The position numbers were made by a program, and so were the translations under genes. A stretch of 64,000 bases of DNA from an uncultured Bacteroidales bacterium (lineage in GTDB: Bacteria; Bacteroidota; Bacteroidia; Bacteroidales; UBA932). This document shows, one piece after another, positions 25,728-33,547 of the stretch. Location: contig CAKVCK010000017.1 in assembly GCA_934725575.1 (NCBI GenBank), positions 1-64,000 of the forward strand. Reading direction: 5' to 3'. Position 1 is the stretch's first letter. Each line of letters starts with the position of its first letter. A model generated the notes under the pieces. That model ran no database searches and was not told where the DNA came from. It was given only the letters and a program-made list of their open reading frames with translations.

Positions 25728-26555
25728 ATGGCAATCAGAAAATTCAAGCCGATTACTCCTGGTACCAGGAACAAGGCTATCAGTGCATTCGATGAAATCA
25801 CTGCCAAGAAGCCGTACAAGGCTTTGTTGGAACCTCTTAAGAGTACAGGCGGTAGAAACAACACCGGTCAGATGACCGTTCGTTACCGTGGCGGCGGACA
25901 CAAGAGAATGTATCGTATCATCGACTTCCTCCGCACCAAGGACAACATCAAGGCTACTGTGAAGACCATCGAGTATGATCCTAACCGTAGCGCCCGTATC
26001 GCCCTCGTTGAGTACGAGGATGGCGTAAAGAAGTACATCATCGCTCCTGCCGGAATCAAGGTAGGACAGATCATAGAGTCCGGATCAGGAGTAGCTCCTG
26101 AGCTTGGCAACTGCCTCCCTCTCGCGGAGATCCCTGTAGGTACGCTCGTTCACAACATCGAGCTTCGTCCTGGCCAGGGAGCCGCTATGGCACGTTCCGC
26201 CGGTACATTCGCGCAGCTTGCGGCCCGTGAGGGCAACTACGCCATCCTTCGTCTGCCTTCGGGTGAGACCAGAATGGTGCTCGTGACCTGCCGCGCGACC
26301 GTTGGAACTGTTTCTAACGCAGATCATAATCTTGAGTCTTACGGAAAGGCCGGACGCAGCCGCTGGTTCGGTCGCAGGCCTCACAACCGTGGTGTCGTTA
26401 TGAACCCTGTTGATCACCCTATGGGTGGTGGTGAAGGTCGTGCCTCCGGAGGTCACCCGCGTTCACGCAAGGGACTTCCTGCAAAGGGTTACAAGACACG
26501 TAATCCTAAGGCTACTTCCAACAAGTTCATCATCGAGAGAAGAAAGAAGAAGTAA
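25728..26555 (+). CDS. rplB: Ribosomal protein L2
   Basis: Large-subunit protein needed for subunit joining and peptidyl-transferase integrity. MAIRKFKPITPGTRNK is the typical start, and MNPVDHPMGGGEGRASGGHPRSRKGLPAKGYKTR the conserved C-terminal segment with the essential His region. At 275 residues the length is normal. Its Glu-Tyr pairs are written GAGTAT/GAGTAC, unlike GAATAT in most window genes, consistent with high-expression codon use. Confidence 0.98.
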   Translation: MAIRKFKPITPGTRNKAISAFDEITAKKPYKALLEPLKSTGGRNNTGQMTVRYRGGGHKRMYRIIDFLRTKDNIKATVKTIEYDPNRSARIALVEYEDGVKKYIIAPAGIKVGQIIESGSGVAPELGNCLPLAEIPVGTLVHNIELRPGQGAAMARSAGTFAQLAAREGNYAILRLPSGETRMVLVTCRATVGTVSNADHNLESYGKAGRSRWFGRRPHNRGVVMNPVDHPMGGGEGRASGGHPRSRKGLPAKGYKTRNPKATSNKFIIERRKKK

Positions 26556-26580
26556 TTAAACGGAATTAAACTTTAAGATT

Positions 26581-26850
26581 ATGAGTCGTTCATTAAGAAA
26601 AGGTCCATACATCCAGGAAGCCCTGGAAAAGAGAATTCTTGCTATGAATGATGGTAGCAAGAAGAAGGAGGTCGTGAAGACCTGGTCCCGTGCCAGTATG
26701 ATCTCCCCTGACTTCGTCGGCCATACTGTCGCAGTTCATAATGGAAACAAGTTCATTCCTGTTTACATCACTGAGAATATGGTAGGCCACAAGCTCGGCG
26801 AATTCGCGCCGACCAGAACATTCAAAGGCCATTCGGGCAACAATAAGTAG
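26581..26850 (+). CDS. rpsS: Ribosomal protein S19
   Basis: Small-subunit head protein next to S13. MSRSLRKGPYIQEALEKRI and the C-terminal KLGEFAPTRTFKGHSG are conserved. At 89 residues it is normal. It lies between rplB and rplV as in all S10-type operons. Confidence 0.98.
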   Translation: MSRSLRKGPYIQEALEKRILAMNDGSKKKEVVKTWSRASMISPDFVGHTVAVHNGNKFIPVYITENMVGHKLGEFAPTRTFKGHSGNNK

Positions 26851-26873
26851 TAATTATCAAAGGAGAATTCATT

Positions 26874-27299
26874 ATGGGAGCTCGTAAAAGATTAATGGCT
26901 GAGAAGTTCAAGGAAGCCAAAAAGAATACAGCTATAGCTAAGTTGAATGATGTTCCTACATCCCCTCGCAAGATGCGTCTCGTCGCTGACACTGTGAGAG
27001 GTGTGGAGGTAAACCACGCGATTGACCTTCTTCATTTCTCGAAGAGGCAGCCGTCCATCCGCCTTGAGAAGCTTCTCCGCAGCGCCATCGCGAACTGGGA
27101 AGCCAAGAACCCGGATCAGAGCAAGGAGCTGGACAACGGCAACGTTTATGTCAAGACAATTATGGTCGGTGAAGGCCGCACGCTCAAGAGAATCCGTCCT
27201 TGCCCTCAGGGCCGCGCCGGAAGGATCCGCAAGCGTTCCAACCACGTCACCATCATTCTCGACGTCAAGAAACCAACATCAGTAGAGGAGAACAAGTAA
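26874..27299 (+). CDS. rplV: Ribosomal protein L22
   Basis: Large-subunit protein whose long beta-hairpin lines the exit tunnel. The conserved VPTSPRKMRLVADTVRGVEVNHAIDLL and GRTLKRIRPCPQGRAGRIRKRSNHVTIIL are present. At 141 residues it is slightly long because of an N-terminal basic extension (MGARKRLMAEKFKEAKKN), usual in Bacteroidota. One base separates its stop from the rpsC start. Confidence 0.97.
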   Translation: MGARKRLMAEKFKEAKKNTAIAKLNDVPTSPRKMRLVADTVRGVEVNHAIDLLHFSKRQPSIRLEKLLRSAIANWEAKNPDQSKELDNGNVYVKTIMVGEGRTLKRIRPCPQGRAGRIRKRSNHVTIILDVKKPTSVEENK

Positions 27300-27300
27300 T

Positions 27301-28077
27301 ATGGGACAGAAGACAAATCCTATTTCTAACAGAATCGGTATCACCCGTGGTTGGGACTCTAACTGGTGTGGTGGTAACTATGCTGAGAAGATCGCTGAGG
27401 ATTATGAGATCCGCAAGTATCTGACCAACCGTCTTGCCAAGGCCAGTCTCTCCAAGATTGTCATCGAAAGAACCCTCAAGTTCATCACCGTGACCATTCA
27501 CGCCGCAAGGCCTGGATTCATCATCGGTAAGGGTGGAGCTGAGGTTGACAAACTCAAGGAAGAGCTTAAGAAGGTCACCAAGAAGGACGTTCAGATCAAC
27601 ATCTTCGAGGTTAAGAGGCCTGAGGTTGACGCCCACATCGTAGCTGACAGCATCGCCCGTCAGATCGAGGGACGTGTTTCCTACAGAAGGGCCATCAAGA
27701 TGGCTATCGCTTCGACAATGAGAGTTGGAGCCGAGGGCATCAAGATCCAGATCAGCGGCCGTGTCGGCGGTGCTGAAATGGCAAGAAGCGAAATGTTCAA
27801 GGAAGGCCGTACACCTCTGCACACATTCCGTGCTGACATCGACTACGCTCTTGCGGTAGCAAGCACAAAGGTCGGCGCGCTCGGAATCAAGGTGTGGATC
27901 TGCAACGGTGAGCGTTACGGCAAGCAGGATCTTACTCCTAACACAGCTGCCGCAGCCAACGCACAGGGCGGATCACGTCCATCACGCGGAGACCGTGGCG
28001 AGCGCAGGGGCGGAGACCGTGGTGACCGTCGCAGCCGTGGAGGCCGCGGCCGTCGCAACGACCGTCAGGCTGAATAG
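27301..28077 (+). CDS. rpsC: Ribosomal protein S3 with RG-rich tail
   Basis: Small-subunit head protein at the mRNA entry channel. MGQKTNPISNRIGITRGWDSNW is the typical start, and the KH domain (PGFIIGKGGAEVDKLKEELKKV) and C-terminal S3 domain follow. At 258 residues it is about 20-25 longer than E. coli S3. The excess is an unstructured tail from about residue 222, built of GDRG/RRGG-type repeats. It is the last gene here: a strong terminator follows within 30 bp, where rplP, rpmC and rpsQ would be expected. Confidence 0.98.
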   Translation: MGQKTNPISNRIGITRGWDSNWCGGNYAEKIAEDYEIRKYLTNRLAKASLSKIVIERTLKFITVTIHAARPGFIIGKGGAEVDKLKEELKKVTKKDVQINIFEVKRPEVDAHIVADSIARQIEGRVSYRRAIKMAIASTMRVGAEGIKIQISGRVGGAEMARSEMFKEGRTPLHTFRADIDYALAVASTKVGALGIKVWICNGERYGKQDLTPNTAAAANAQGGSRPSRGDRGERRGGDRGDRRSRGGRGRRNDRQAE

Positions 28078-28104
28078 GAATATTCATACACAGAATACAA
28101 GATT

Positions 28105-28140
28105 GAGTGATGGGAGAATATTCCCATCACTCTTTTTTTT
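28105..28140 (+). terminator. Strong terminator ending the ribosomal operon
   Basis: GAGTGATGGGA pairs with TCCCATCACTC around a GAATAT-containing tip, followed by eight T. The hairpin tip is itself a copy of GAATATTC. Confidence 0.95.
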
Positions 28141-28185
28141 ACATTTTTGTCGTGCCAAAATTGAAAATCTTAGCGGTAAAAAATG

Positions 28186-28193
28186 TAAATTTG
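28186..28193 (+). promoter_or_regulatory. Candidate -7 element of the Gfo/Idh-DUF1080 operon
   Basis: TAAATTTG matches TAnnTTTG 43 bp before the start codon; only a poor ATTG lies upstream (22-bp spacing). Confidence 0.4.
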
Positions 28194-28236
28194 TAAAATC
28201 GCTCAATACGTAAAAATATTTAATCACAATAGCACT

Positions 28237-29544
28237 ATGGGTGAATCCAGAAGAAGTTTTTTGAAAAAGTCGGCGGCGGGACTGGCATTGTTCACGATCC
28301 TGCCACGTAATGTGTTCGGCGCTATGGGTGGCGACAAGAAGTACGTCGCTCCGAGCGACCAGCTGACACGAGGCATTATCGGTACGGGCGGTATCGGAAT
28401 GAGCAGTCTTCATTTCGCGAGCGATGAACGTTGCCGTCTGGTCTCTGTCTGCGATGTGGACAAGAACCATCTCGACAACGCCTTGAAGAAGGGTGTCGAG
28501 AAGTTTGGCACAAAACTCCAGGCGTACTCTGACTGGCGGGATCTTGTGCACGATCCTAACGTGGACATCGTACACATCGCCACTCCGTCACATTGGCACG
28601 GAATTATGGCCGTAGAGGCTTGCAGGGCCGGCAAGGACATATTCTGCGAGAAGCCTATGACCAGGACCATCGGTGAGGGCCAGAAGGTTGTGGAGGCCGT
28701 GAACAAGTACGGCAGGATCTTCCGTCTGGACACCTGGTTCCGTTTCAAGGACACGTTCTACGGTCTCGGAACGACCGTCGAGCCGCTTAAGAAGCTCGTT
28801 CAGAGCGGTTTGCTTGGATGGCCTCTGACCGTCAGGATCTCCGGAGCCACGGGCTTCACCTGGAAGTTCTACTGGACCGGTAAGGAAAACCTTGTGCCTC
28901 AGCCTGTCCCTGCCGAGCTGGACTACGATATGTGGCTCGGACCGGCTCCTTACAAGCCGTACAACCCTCATCGTGTGCACCAGACCTTCCGCGGCTATTG
29001 GGACTATGAGTCCGGCGGTCTCGGAGATATGGGGCAGCACTACATCGATCCAGTGCAGTACATCCTCGGCAAGGACGACACCTTCCCTGTAAAGGTCGAG
29101 GTGGACGCTCCTCAGCAGCATCCGGACGCTGTGGGAATATGGCGCAGCATCACCTACACCTATGCTGACGGCTGCAAGATCATCCTTGAGGGCGAAGGCT
29201 TCGAGAGCAAGGGCAAGGTGCCTTACATCGAAGGCCCTAACGGCAAGGTTTACAAGGGATTCGAGTGCACGATCCCTAACGTGATGGATGTCATCAACTC
29301 GCTTCCGGATCCGGAGCCACGCCACACCGACTTCCTGGAGTGCGTGAAGACCCGTCAGAAATTCGCGCTGGCCGAGGACAACGGTCACCACAGCTGCACG
29401 ATTGTCAACATCGGAGCCTGCGCCCTGCGTCTCGGCAGGACCCTTAACTTCGATCCTGACAAGCAGCTCTTCATAGGTGATGACGCCGCCAACCAGCTCA
29501 TCAACCAGCCTATGCGTGCCCCTTGGGGTTCAATGATTCTTTAA
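28237..29544 (+). CDS. Tat-exported Gfo/Idh/MocA oxidoreductase
   Basis: An NAD(P)-dependent sugar oxidoreductase of 435 residues exported folded, as shown by the twin-arginine signal ESRRSFLKKSAAGLALFTILP. The nucleotide fold is GIIGTGGIGMSSLHFA, and the family EKP motif is in DIFCEKPMTRT. The C-terminal half has DYDMWLGPAPYKPYNPHRVHQTFRGYWDYESGGLGDMGQHYIDP, the 'GGxxxDxGxH' pattern typical of periplasmic Bacteroidota members. Thirteen bases separate it from a DUF1080 protein. In Bacteroidota such pairs oxidise a glycoside at C3 and then cleave the 3-keto product; this role is inferred from family and context. Confidence 0.88.
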   Translation: MGESRRSFLKKSAAGLALFTILPRNVFGAMGGDKKYVAPSDQLTRGIIGTGGIGMSSLHFASDERCRLVSVCDVDKNHLDNALKKGVEKFGTKLQAYSDWRDLVHDPNVDIVHIATPSHWHGIMAVEACRAGKDIFCEKPMTRTIGEGQKVVEAVNKYGRIFRLDTWFRFKDTFYGLGTTVEPLKKLVQSGLLGWPLTVRISGATGFTWKFYWTGKENLVPQPVPAELDYDMWLGPAPYKPYNPHRVHQTFRGYWDYESGGLGDMGQHYIDPVQYILGKDDTFPVKVEVDAPQQHPDAVGIWRSITYTYADGCKIILEGEGFESKGKVPYIEGPNGKVYKGFECTIPNVMDVINSLPDPEPRHTDFLECVKTRQKFALAEDNGHHSCTIVNIGACALRLGRTLNFDPDKQLFIGDDAANQLINQPMRAPWGSMIL

Positions 29545-29557
29545 TATATTCCTGAAT

Positions 29558-32320
29558 ATGAAGAAATTACTTACATCTATATTATTCCTTGCGGCCGCCC
29601 TTACGATCAACGCTCAGGACGCAAGGCAGAGAACAGTGGAAACCGTTGTGGCTGACGTGCTTGCGGCTATGCCGGCCAACAACGCGGCGGATTTCAACAC
29701 ACAGATAGCTGACCTCGCGGCCGCCGCTCCGGCATCGGTTGTGGAGACCGCAAAAATGATGAAGCCCGCCGGCGAAGGCGTGAAGAACAATCTTTATGAA
29801 TATGCTCTCACAGGTCTCGCAAGCTACGCTTCGGCCAACCCTCAGTGCGTGGACAAAGTCCGCGAGGGATTCGCGCAGGCCGTCAAGGCCACTACCGACA
29901 GCAACAACAAGGCTTTCTTGCTGAACCTGTTCCGTCAGATAGCCAAGCCTGCGGACGCTCAGTTCTTCAAGGAATATGTCAGCGACCCTGCTCTCGCATC
30001 CACGGCCGTTGGCGCTCTCGTGGATATTCCGGGAACAGAGGATTTGATCCTTGACCTTGTGAAGGAAGGAACCGCTGACAGAAAGCTGCTGGCGACCGCC
30101 GCCGCAGAGAAGGGAATCACCGCCGCCGAGCCTTATATTCAGAAATGGGTCATCCCGACCGTCCTGAATTCCACGATGCACGACAACGCTTACTTCTCCG
30201 CTCTCGCGGCTATCGGCTCAGAGTCATCCCTGAATATTCTTAAAGAGAACTCGACTCCGGACTATGCCGCTCTGGCAGTGAGGCTTGCGGATGGATCCAA
30301 GAGCAAGGCTGTCGCCAAGGCCGCCAAGGATCTGATGGCTTCAGAAGTGTCCGCCTACAAGTCCGCCGGCGCTTTGGCTCAGATGAAGAACGATCCGTCA
30401 AAGGCTCTCAAGGTCGTTGCCGCCGCTCTCAAGAGCGAGGATGTGAAGTACAGGAATTCTGTGATCGACAACGCCACTTCGATTCTTGGCGCCGGAAATC
30501 TCGTTCCGCTTTTCACAAAGAACTTCGCGAAACTCTCTTCTCCGGTCAAGGTTGATCTCCTCAACTGGTTCGGCAACAACAAGATCTCGTCTGTCTCCGA
30601 CATCGTGCTCGGTTCGTTCTCCGAGGGTGGAGATGTTGCCTCCGCCGCTATAGCTGCCGCTGGAAAGATCGGTGGTGACAAGGCCGCCAAGGCACTCGTG
30701 GGGCAGCTCGGAGGTGAGAACAGCACCGCTGCGATCGCCGCTTTGAAATCATTCAAGGGCAACTATCAGGACGAGCTTCTTGCCGCTCTTGACGGAGCAA
30801 AGGACAACAAGACTCTTGGCAACATCCTCAGTCTGGTGATGGCCAGAAGGATGACCGCCGCCGCCCCGAAGGTATATTCATTGATAGATTCAAAGGATGC
30901 AGAGGCTTCGTCTCTCGCCAAGCTTGCGCTTGCTGACATCGTTGGTGTCCAGGACATTGACAAGGTAGGCGCTTTGCTTGACAACGCTTCCGCCGCAGAC
31001 CTGAAGGCCGCCCAGAACGCTTTGATCGCCGCTGTGCACACTCTCGCTCCGGCTGATCAGTACGCCAAGGTCAGCGCTTTGATGAAGAAGTCCAAGAACG
31101 CCGCCGCGTACTATCCTGTCCTTGCCGCCACTGGCACTGACGAGGCCGTGAACGATCTGGCAGCCGCTTACGAGGCCGGTGACAAATCCGCTTTCACGTC
31201 ATTGCTTAACATCGACAATTTCAAGGTGGCTCCGACTCTCCTCAAGATCGCCGGTTCAGACGCAAGCCTTGCCGACAATGCGGTCAAGAGATATTCTTCC
31301 CTTGTCTCTAAATACGAGACCAACATTGACAAGAAGCGTATTGACTTCGCTAAGGCTCTTGAATTGGCCCAGACCCCTGCGGTGAAGAAGTCTATTCTTA
31401 AGTCACTCTCATCCGTACCTACGATGAAGGCGTTCCTGCTTGCCGGCAAGTACTTGGACGACAGCAATAAGAGCGTTAAGAAGGCCGCTGCCGAGTGCGT
31501 AAGGACAATCGCTTCCAAGACCAAGGAGGAGATCAACTACGCTGACCTCAAGTCCAATCTTGACAAGGCCGTCGTGATCTTCAAGGCTGCTGGCGGAGCT
31601 GATGATGGGTACGCTGTCGACGAGATCGGCAAGATCCTTAGCGAGGCCGAGCCATCACCTGTTTCGCAACTGACCGACGAGGAAAAGAAGCAGGGATTCG
31701 AGATGCTGTTCGACGGCACGAATCTGGACAAGTGGCAGGGTGACCTTGAGGGTTACACTCCTGTAAACGGAACAATCTATGTGTCAGCGAACTACGGCAG
31801 CACGGGCAACCTCTACACCAAGAAGGAATACCGTAACTTTGTCTATCGTTTCGAGTTCTGCTTCCTCCGCGAGGGTGTGAACAACGGTGTGGGTGTGCGT
31901 ACTCCTATGGGTGTTGACGCCGCTTACGATGGAATGTGCGAGGTGCAGATCCTTGACCACGACGCTCCGATGTACGCCAAACTCCGTGAGTATCAGGTGC
32001 ACGGCTCCGTTTACGGCGTGATCCCGGCGAAGAGGATCGTCCACAAGCCTCTTGGAGAGTGGAGCACCGAGGAGATCCGTGTCGAGGGTGACAACATCAA
32101 GGTTATCGTCAACGGTGAAGTCATCGTGGACGGCAACATCCGCAAGGCCTGCAAGGGACACAATGTGGCTCCAGACGGAAGCAAGAAGAATCCTTACACT
32201 GTCGATCACAAGAACCATCCTGGAATGTTCAACAAGAAAGGTTACATTTCGTTCTGCGGTCACGGTGAGGGTCTGAAGATCCGTAATGTCCGCATCCTTG
32301 ATCTCGGGGATAAGAAATAA
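29558..32320 (+). CDS. HEAT-repeat protein with C-terminal DUF1080 (3-keto-disaccharide hydrolase) domain
   Basis: An exported protein of 920 residues: signal peptide MKKLLTSILFLAAALTINAQ, then about 660 residues of Ala-rich helical HEAT/armadillo-like repeats (IPGTEDLILDLVKEG, KAAKALVGQLGGENSTAAIAALKSF and others). The C-terminal DUF1080 (LamG/concanavalin-like) domain starts at KKQGFEMLFDGTNLDKWQGD, with GMCEVQILDHDAPMYA, VHGSVYGVIPAK and NKKGYISFCGHG, blocks characteristic of 3-keto-disaccharide hydrolases. The HEAT part may be a scaffold or substrate-positioning arm. It is the second gene of a two-gene unit ending at the terminator 32351-32399. Its start ATG lies within GAATATG. Confidence 0.85.
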   Translation: MKKLLTSILFLAAALTINAQDARQRTVETVVADVLAAMPANNAADFNTQIADLAAAAPASVVETAKMMKPAGEGVKNNLYEYALTGLASYASANPQCVDKVREGFAQAVKATTDSNNKAFLLNLFRQIAKPADAQFFKEYVSDPALASTAVGALVDIPGTEDLILDLVKEGTADRKLLATAAAEKGITAAEPYIQKWVIPTVLNSTMHDNAYFSALAAIGSESSLNILKENSTPDYAALAVRLADGSKSKAVAKAAKDLMASEVSAYKSAGALAQMKNDPSKALKVVAAALKSEDVKYRNSVIDNATSILGAGNLVPLFTKNFAKLSSPVKVDLLNWFGNNKISSVSDIVLGSFSEGGDVASAAIAAAGKIGGDKAAKALVGQLGGENSTAAIAALKSFKGNYQDELLAALDGAKDNKTLGNILSLVMARRMTAAAPKVYSLIDSKDAEASSLAKLALADIVGVQDIDKVGALLDNASAADLKAAQNALIAAVHTLAPADQYAKVSALMKKSKNAAAYYPVLAATGTDEAVNDLAAAYEAGDKSAFTSLLNIDNFKVAPTLLKIAGSDASLADNAVKRYSSLVSKYETNIDKKRIDFAKALELAQTPAVKKSILKSLSSVPTMKAFLLAGKYLDDSNKSVKKAAAECVRTIASKTKEEINYADLKSNLDKAVVIFKAAGGADDGYAVDEIGKILSEAEPSPVSQLTDEEKKQGFEMLFDGTNLDKWQGDLEGYTPVNGTIYVSANYGSTGNLYTKKEYRNFVYRFEFCFLREGVNNGVGVRTPMGVDAAYDGMCEVQILDHDAPMYAKLREYQVHGSVYGVIPAKRIVHKPLGEWSTEEIRVEGDNIKVIVNGEVIVDGNIRKACKGHNVAPDGSKKNPYTVDHKNHPGMFNKKGYISFCGHGEGLKIRNVRILDLGDKK

Positions 32321-32350
32321 TTTCCGTAAAGGATTTATATTCAATTAAAA

Positions 32351-32399
32351 ACACCTTCTTCTTTAGCATTGTTCGGCTAAAGGGGAAGGTGTTTTTCTT
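32351..32399 (+). terminator. Strong intrinsic terminator
   Basis: ACACCTTCTTCTTTAGC pairs with GCTAAAGGGGAAGGTGT around ATTGTTCG, followed by TTTTCTTT. A-run on the 5' side makes it potentially bidirectional, serving fabG on the other strand too. Confidence 0.92.
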
Positions 32400-32460
32400 T
32401 GATAATCATCTCGTTGCCCACCACGGTGATTTAAGGCTCGCGGCGGACGGCGGGTCGCTG

Positions 32461-33207
32461 TTAGCAGTTCATTGCGCCGCAGCAGTGGATGACCTGGCCG
32501 GAGACATAGCTGGAGAGGTCGCTGGCGAGGAACACAGCCACGTTGGCCACATCCTCAGGAGTGCCTCCACGGCGGAGCGGAATCTGCTTGACCCAAGCGT
32601 CACGCACTTCCTCGGAGAGAGCGTTGGTCATATCCGAGATGATGAACCCAGGAGCGATGCAGTTGGCTCTGATGCCGCGTGGACCCATCTCTTTGGCGAT
32701 TGACTTGGCCAGGCCGATGAGACCGGCCTTGGAAGCCGAGTAGTTGCACTGTCCCGCATTACCGGAGACTCCCACGACCGAAGACATATTGATGATGCTT
32801 CCGCTTCTCTGACGGGCCATAATCGGGGTCAGTGCGTGGATGAAGTTGAACGCTGACTTGAGGTTCACGTTGAGGACGGCATCCCATTGGGCCTCGCTCA
32901 TTCTGAGCATAAGTCCGTCCTTGGTGATTCCGGCGTTGTTCACAAGGATATCGATCCTGCCGAAATCGGCCAGAATCTGGTTCACCACATTGTGAGTCTC
33001 CTCGAAGTTTGCGGCGTTGGAGGCGTAGGCCTTTACCTTGTGACCGAAGGCTTCGATGTCCTTCACCGTCTGTTCTCCAACTTCATTGATGACGAGGTCG
33101 GTGAAAGCCACATCCGCTCCCTCTGAGGCGAATTTCATCGCGATTGCCTTGCCGATTCCTCTTGCGGCGCCCGTGATCAGGGCTACCTTTCCGTCTAAAA
33201 GTCCCAT
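32461..33207 (-). CDS. fabG: 3-oxoacyl-ACP reductase FabG
   Basis: Short-chain dehydrogenase that reduces 3-oxoacyl-ACP with NADPH in fatty-acid elongation. The motifs are TGAARGIG (residues 13-20), NNAG (about 89-92) and the catalytic Ser...YSASK (Tyr and Lys about 155-159). The C-terminus GQVIHCCGAMNC replaces the common VDGGMAM ending, as seen in Bacteroidales members. At 248 residues it is normal. It is transcribed alone from a promoter about 130 bp upstream. Confidence 0.92.
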   Translation of the reverse strand: MGLLDGKVALITGAARGIGKAIAMKFASEGADVAFTDLVINEVGEQTVKDIEAFGHKVKAYASNAANFEETHNVVNQILADFGRIDILVNNAGITKDGLMLRMSEAQWDAVLNVNLKSAFNFIHALTPIMARQRSGSIINMSSVVGVSGNAGQCNYSASKAGLIGLAKSIAKEMGPRGIRANCIAPGFIISDMTNALSEEVRDAWVKQIPLRRGGTPEDVANVAVFLASDLSSYVSGQVIHCCGAMNC

Positions 33208-33337
33208 AATATTTAGTTAAATTAAAATTTCGGTTCGGCGCTCCGCCATATTCAGATGGCTTTGGCGCAAGGTATCTGCCGCAAACTTCAGACCATAAGA
33301 GGCGCTTCGGTCTGATTCAGATTCCGGTGAACCTCCG

Positions 33338-33369
33338 CAAAAGTAATCTATCTTGCCGCGATGCGCAAG
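33338..33369 (-). promoter_or_regulatory. Candidate fabG promoter
   Basis: On the minus strand TACTTTTG (33345-33338) is a full -7 match; CTTG (33369-33366) lies 20 bp upstream. The leader of about 125 nt contains CAGACC/GGTCTG and CCAT/ATGG inverted pairs. Confidence 0.55.
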
Positions 33370-33430
33370 TCTAAAGGTCGCTATTTGGTGAAAGAATGGA
33401 AGATGTGGCGAAAGGCACGGATAAAATGGT

Positions 33431-33438
33431 TATCTTTG
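33431..33438 (+). promoter_or_regulatory. Candidate -7 element of ahcY
   Basis: TATCTTTG, 110 bp before the chosen ahcY start. No matching -33 element. The 340-bp fabG-ahcY gap holds only these divergent promoter elements and three GAATAT sites at 33466, 33489 and 33522. Confidence 0.45.
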
Positions 33439-33547
33439 CCATACTGAAAGAAGAAGACTTCTTTTGAATATCACAAAAGTGGCTTTATGAATATCCGCCT
33501 AAGTGTCGGAAGTTGCATTTTTGAATATTACAATAGATTTTACACTG

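Noticed and set aside
33503..33547. Upstream GTG start for ahcY
   Set aside because: The 15 extra residues are hydrophobic and not family-like; ATG at 33548 gives the conserved N-terminus.
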